Assembly: GCA_021521415.1 (NCBI GenBank)
Contig: JAIQDT010003793.1
Span: 1 to 64,000 of the forward strand
Length of the DNA stretch: 64,000 bases
Direction of reading: 5' to 3'
Source of the DNA: Bidens hawaiensis
Lineage: Eukaryota; Streptophyta; Magnoliopsida; Asterales; Asteraceae
A model generated the notes under the pieces. The model made no database searches. It was not told where the DNA came from and saw nothing but the letters and a program-made list of their open reading frames with translations. Numbering within the stretch: the stretch's first letter is position 1; each line of letters begins with the position of its first letter. Made by a program: the position numbers and the translations under genes. This document shows positions 63,764 through 64,000 of the stretch, piece after piece.

Positions 63764-64000
63764 CTTTTGTTGAAAAATTTAGATAAGTCAAGGTTCGTTC
63801 CCGAGTATTAAAAACCGATAAATCTATCTATTACATGTGTGTAGAAAAGATATGCAACAATCTGTATACCACACAACCAATAAAGCTATTTATTATTTGA
63901 AAGTCATGATTGTATGCTAAGGTTTGCTACACCAAAATGTAACTTACTTTCAACTTTTTCCGTTGTAATGTTGTATGCAAGAAAAATATATATATTTTTT
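63764..64000 (-). other. Intron of ATG18 reaching the window edge
   Basis: Minus-strand acceptor TTCAACAAAAG lies directly before the 63763 exon boundary. The sequence to 64000 is AT-rich without coding features; the N-terminal exon must lie further right. Confidence 0.7.

Overview
The window is nuclear DNA of a flowering plant. It has intron-rich genes with GT-AG splicing whose products match plant families (mitochondrial uL13, an ILR3-type bHLH factor, a BCAS3-domain ATG18). Between them lie nested LTR retrotransposons of the Ty1/copia and Ty3/gypsy groups. A daisy-family (Asteraceae) eudicot is my best guess, from the general look of the repeats only; nothing in the sequence proves the family.

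Left part, 1-39742: a block of nested retrotransposons. A Copia element (A, minus strand, 1192-18850) is interrupted at the end of its pol gene by a 9.2-kb chromovirus-type Gypsy element (3101-12323, plus strand) with a perfect 5-bp target duplication. To its left are the LTR and leader of a related Copia element (X). To its right come a broken host-like or transposon-like gene (about 19120-19822), a heavily decayed Athila-like Gypsy (about 20100-28167), a lone Gypsy LTR (28168-29530), the 5' LTR and leader of a plus-strand Copia (C, 29533-31538), and a young Copia (B, minus strand, 31539-39742) with an intact 1336-codon gag-pol.

Right part, 39743-64000: genes with smaller insertions. These are a short exon for a signal-peptide protein (39996-40151); a five-exon gene for mitochondrial ribosomal protein uL13 (42409-45424), with a small hAT-type element ending 7 bases before a splice acceptor and a GC-AG intron; a hAT transposon (about 45978-50982) whose transposase gene is split by a 2-kb solo LTR; a five-exon ILR3/bHLH105-like gene (51422-57469) whose 4.9-kb first intron holds a 900-bp hAT-like element and a 1.8-kb mini LTR element; and, on the minus strand, six exons of an ATG18g/h-like autophagy gene (58798-63763) whose first exon lies beyond the window.

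The insertion order can be read directly. The LTRs of Copia A differ by about five substitutions in 1.0 kb, those of the Gypsy nested in it by about eight in 2.27 kb, and those of Copia B by about two in 0.87 kb. No CRISPR array, rRNA gene, tRNA gene or bacterial-type operon was seen. I found no clear new biochemical system; the most unusual items are architectural. They are a transposon that has become the 3' end of an intron, hairpin arrays in LTRs and leaders, a mini-retroelement joining the start of gag to the end of pol, and elements without target duplications that suggest recombination between copies.
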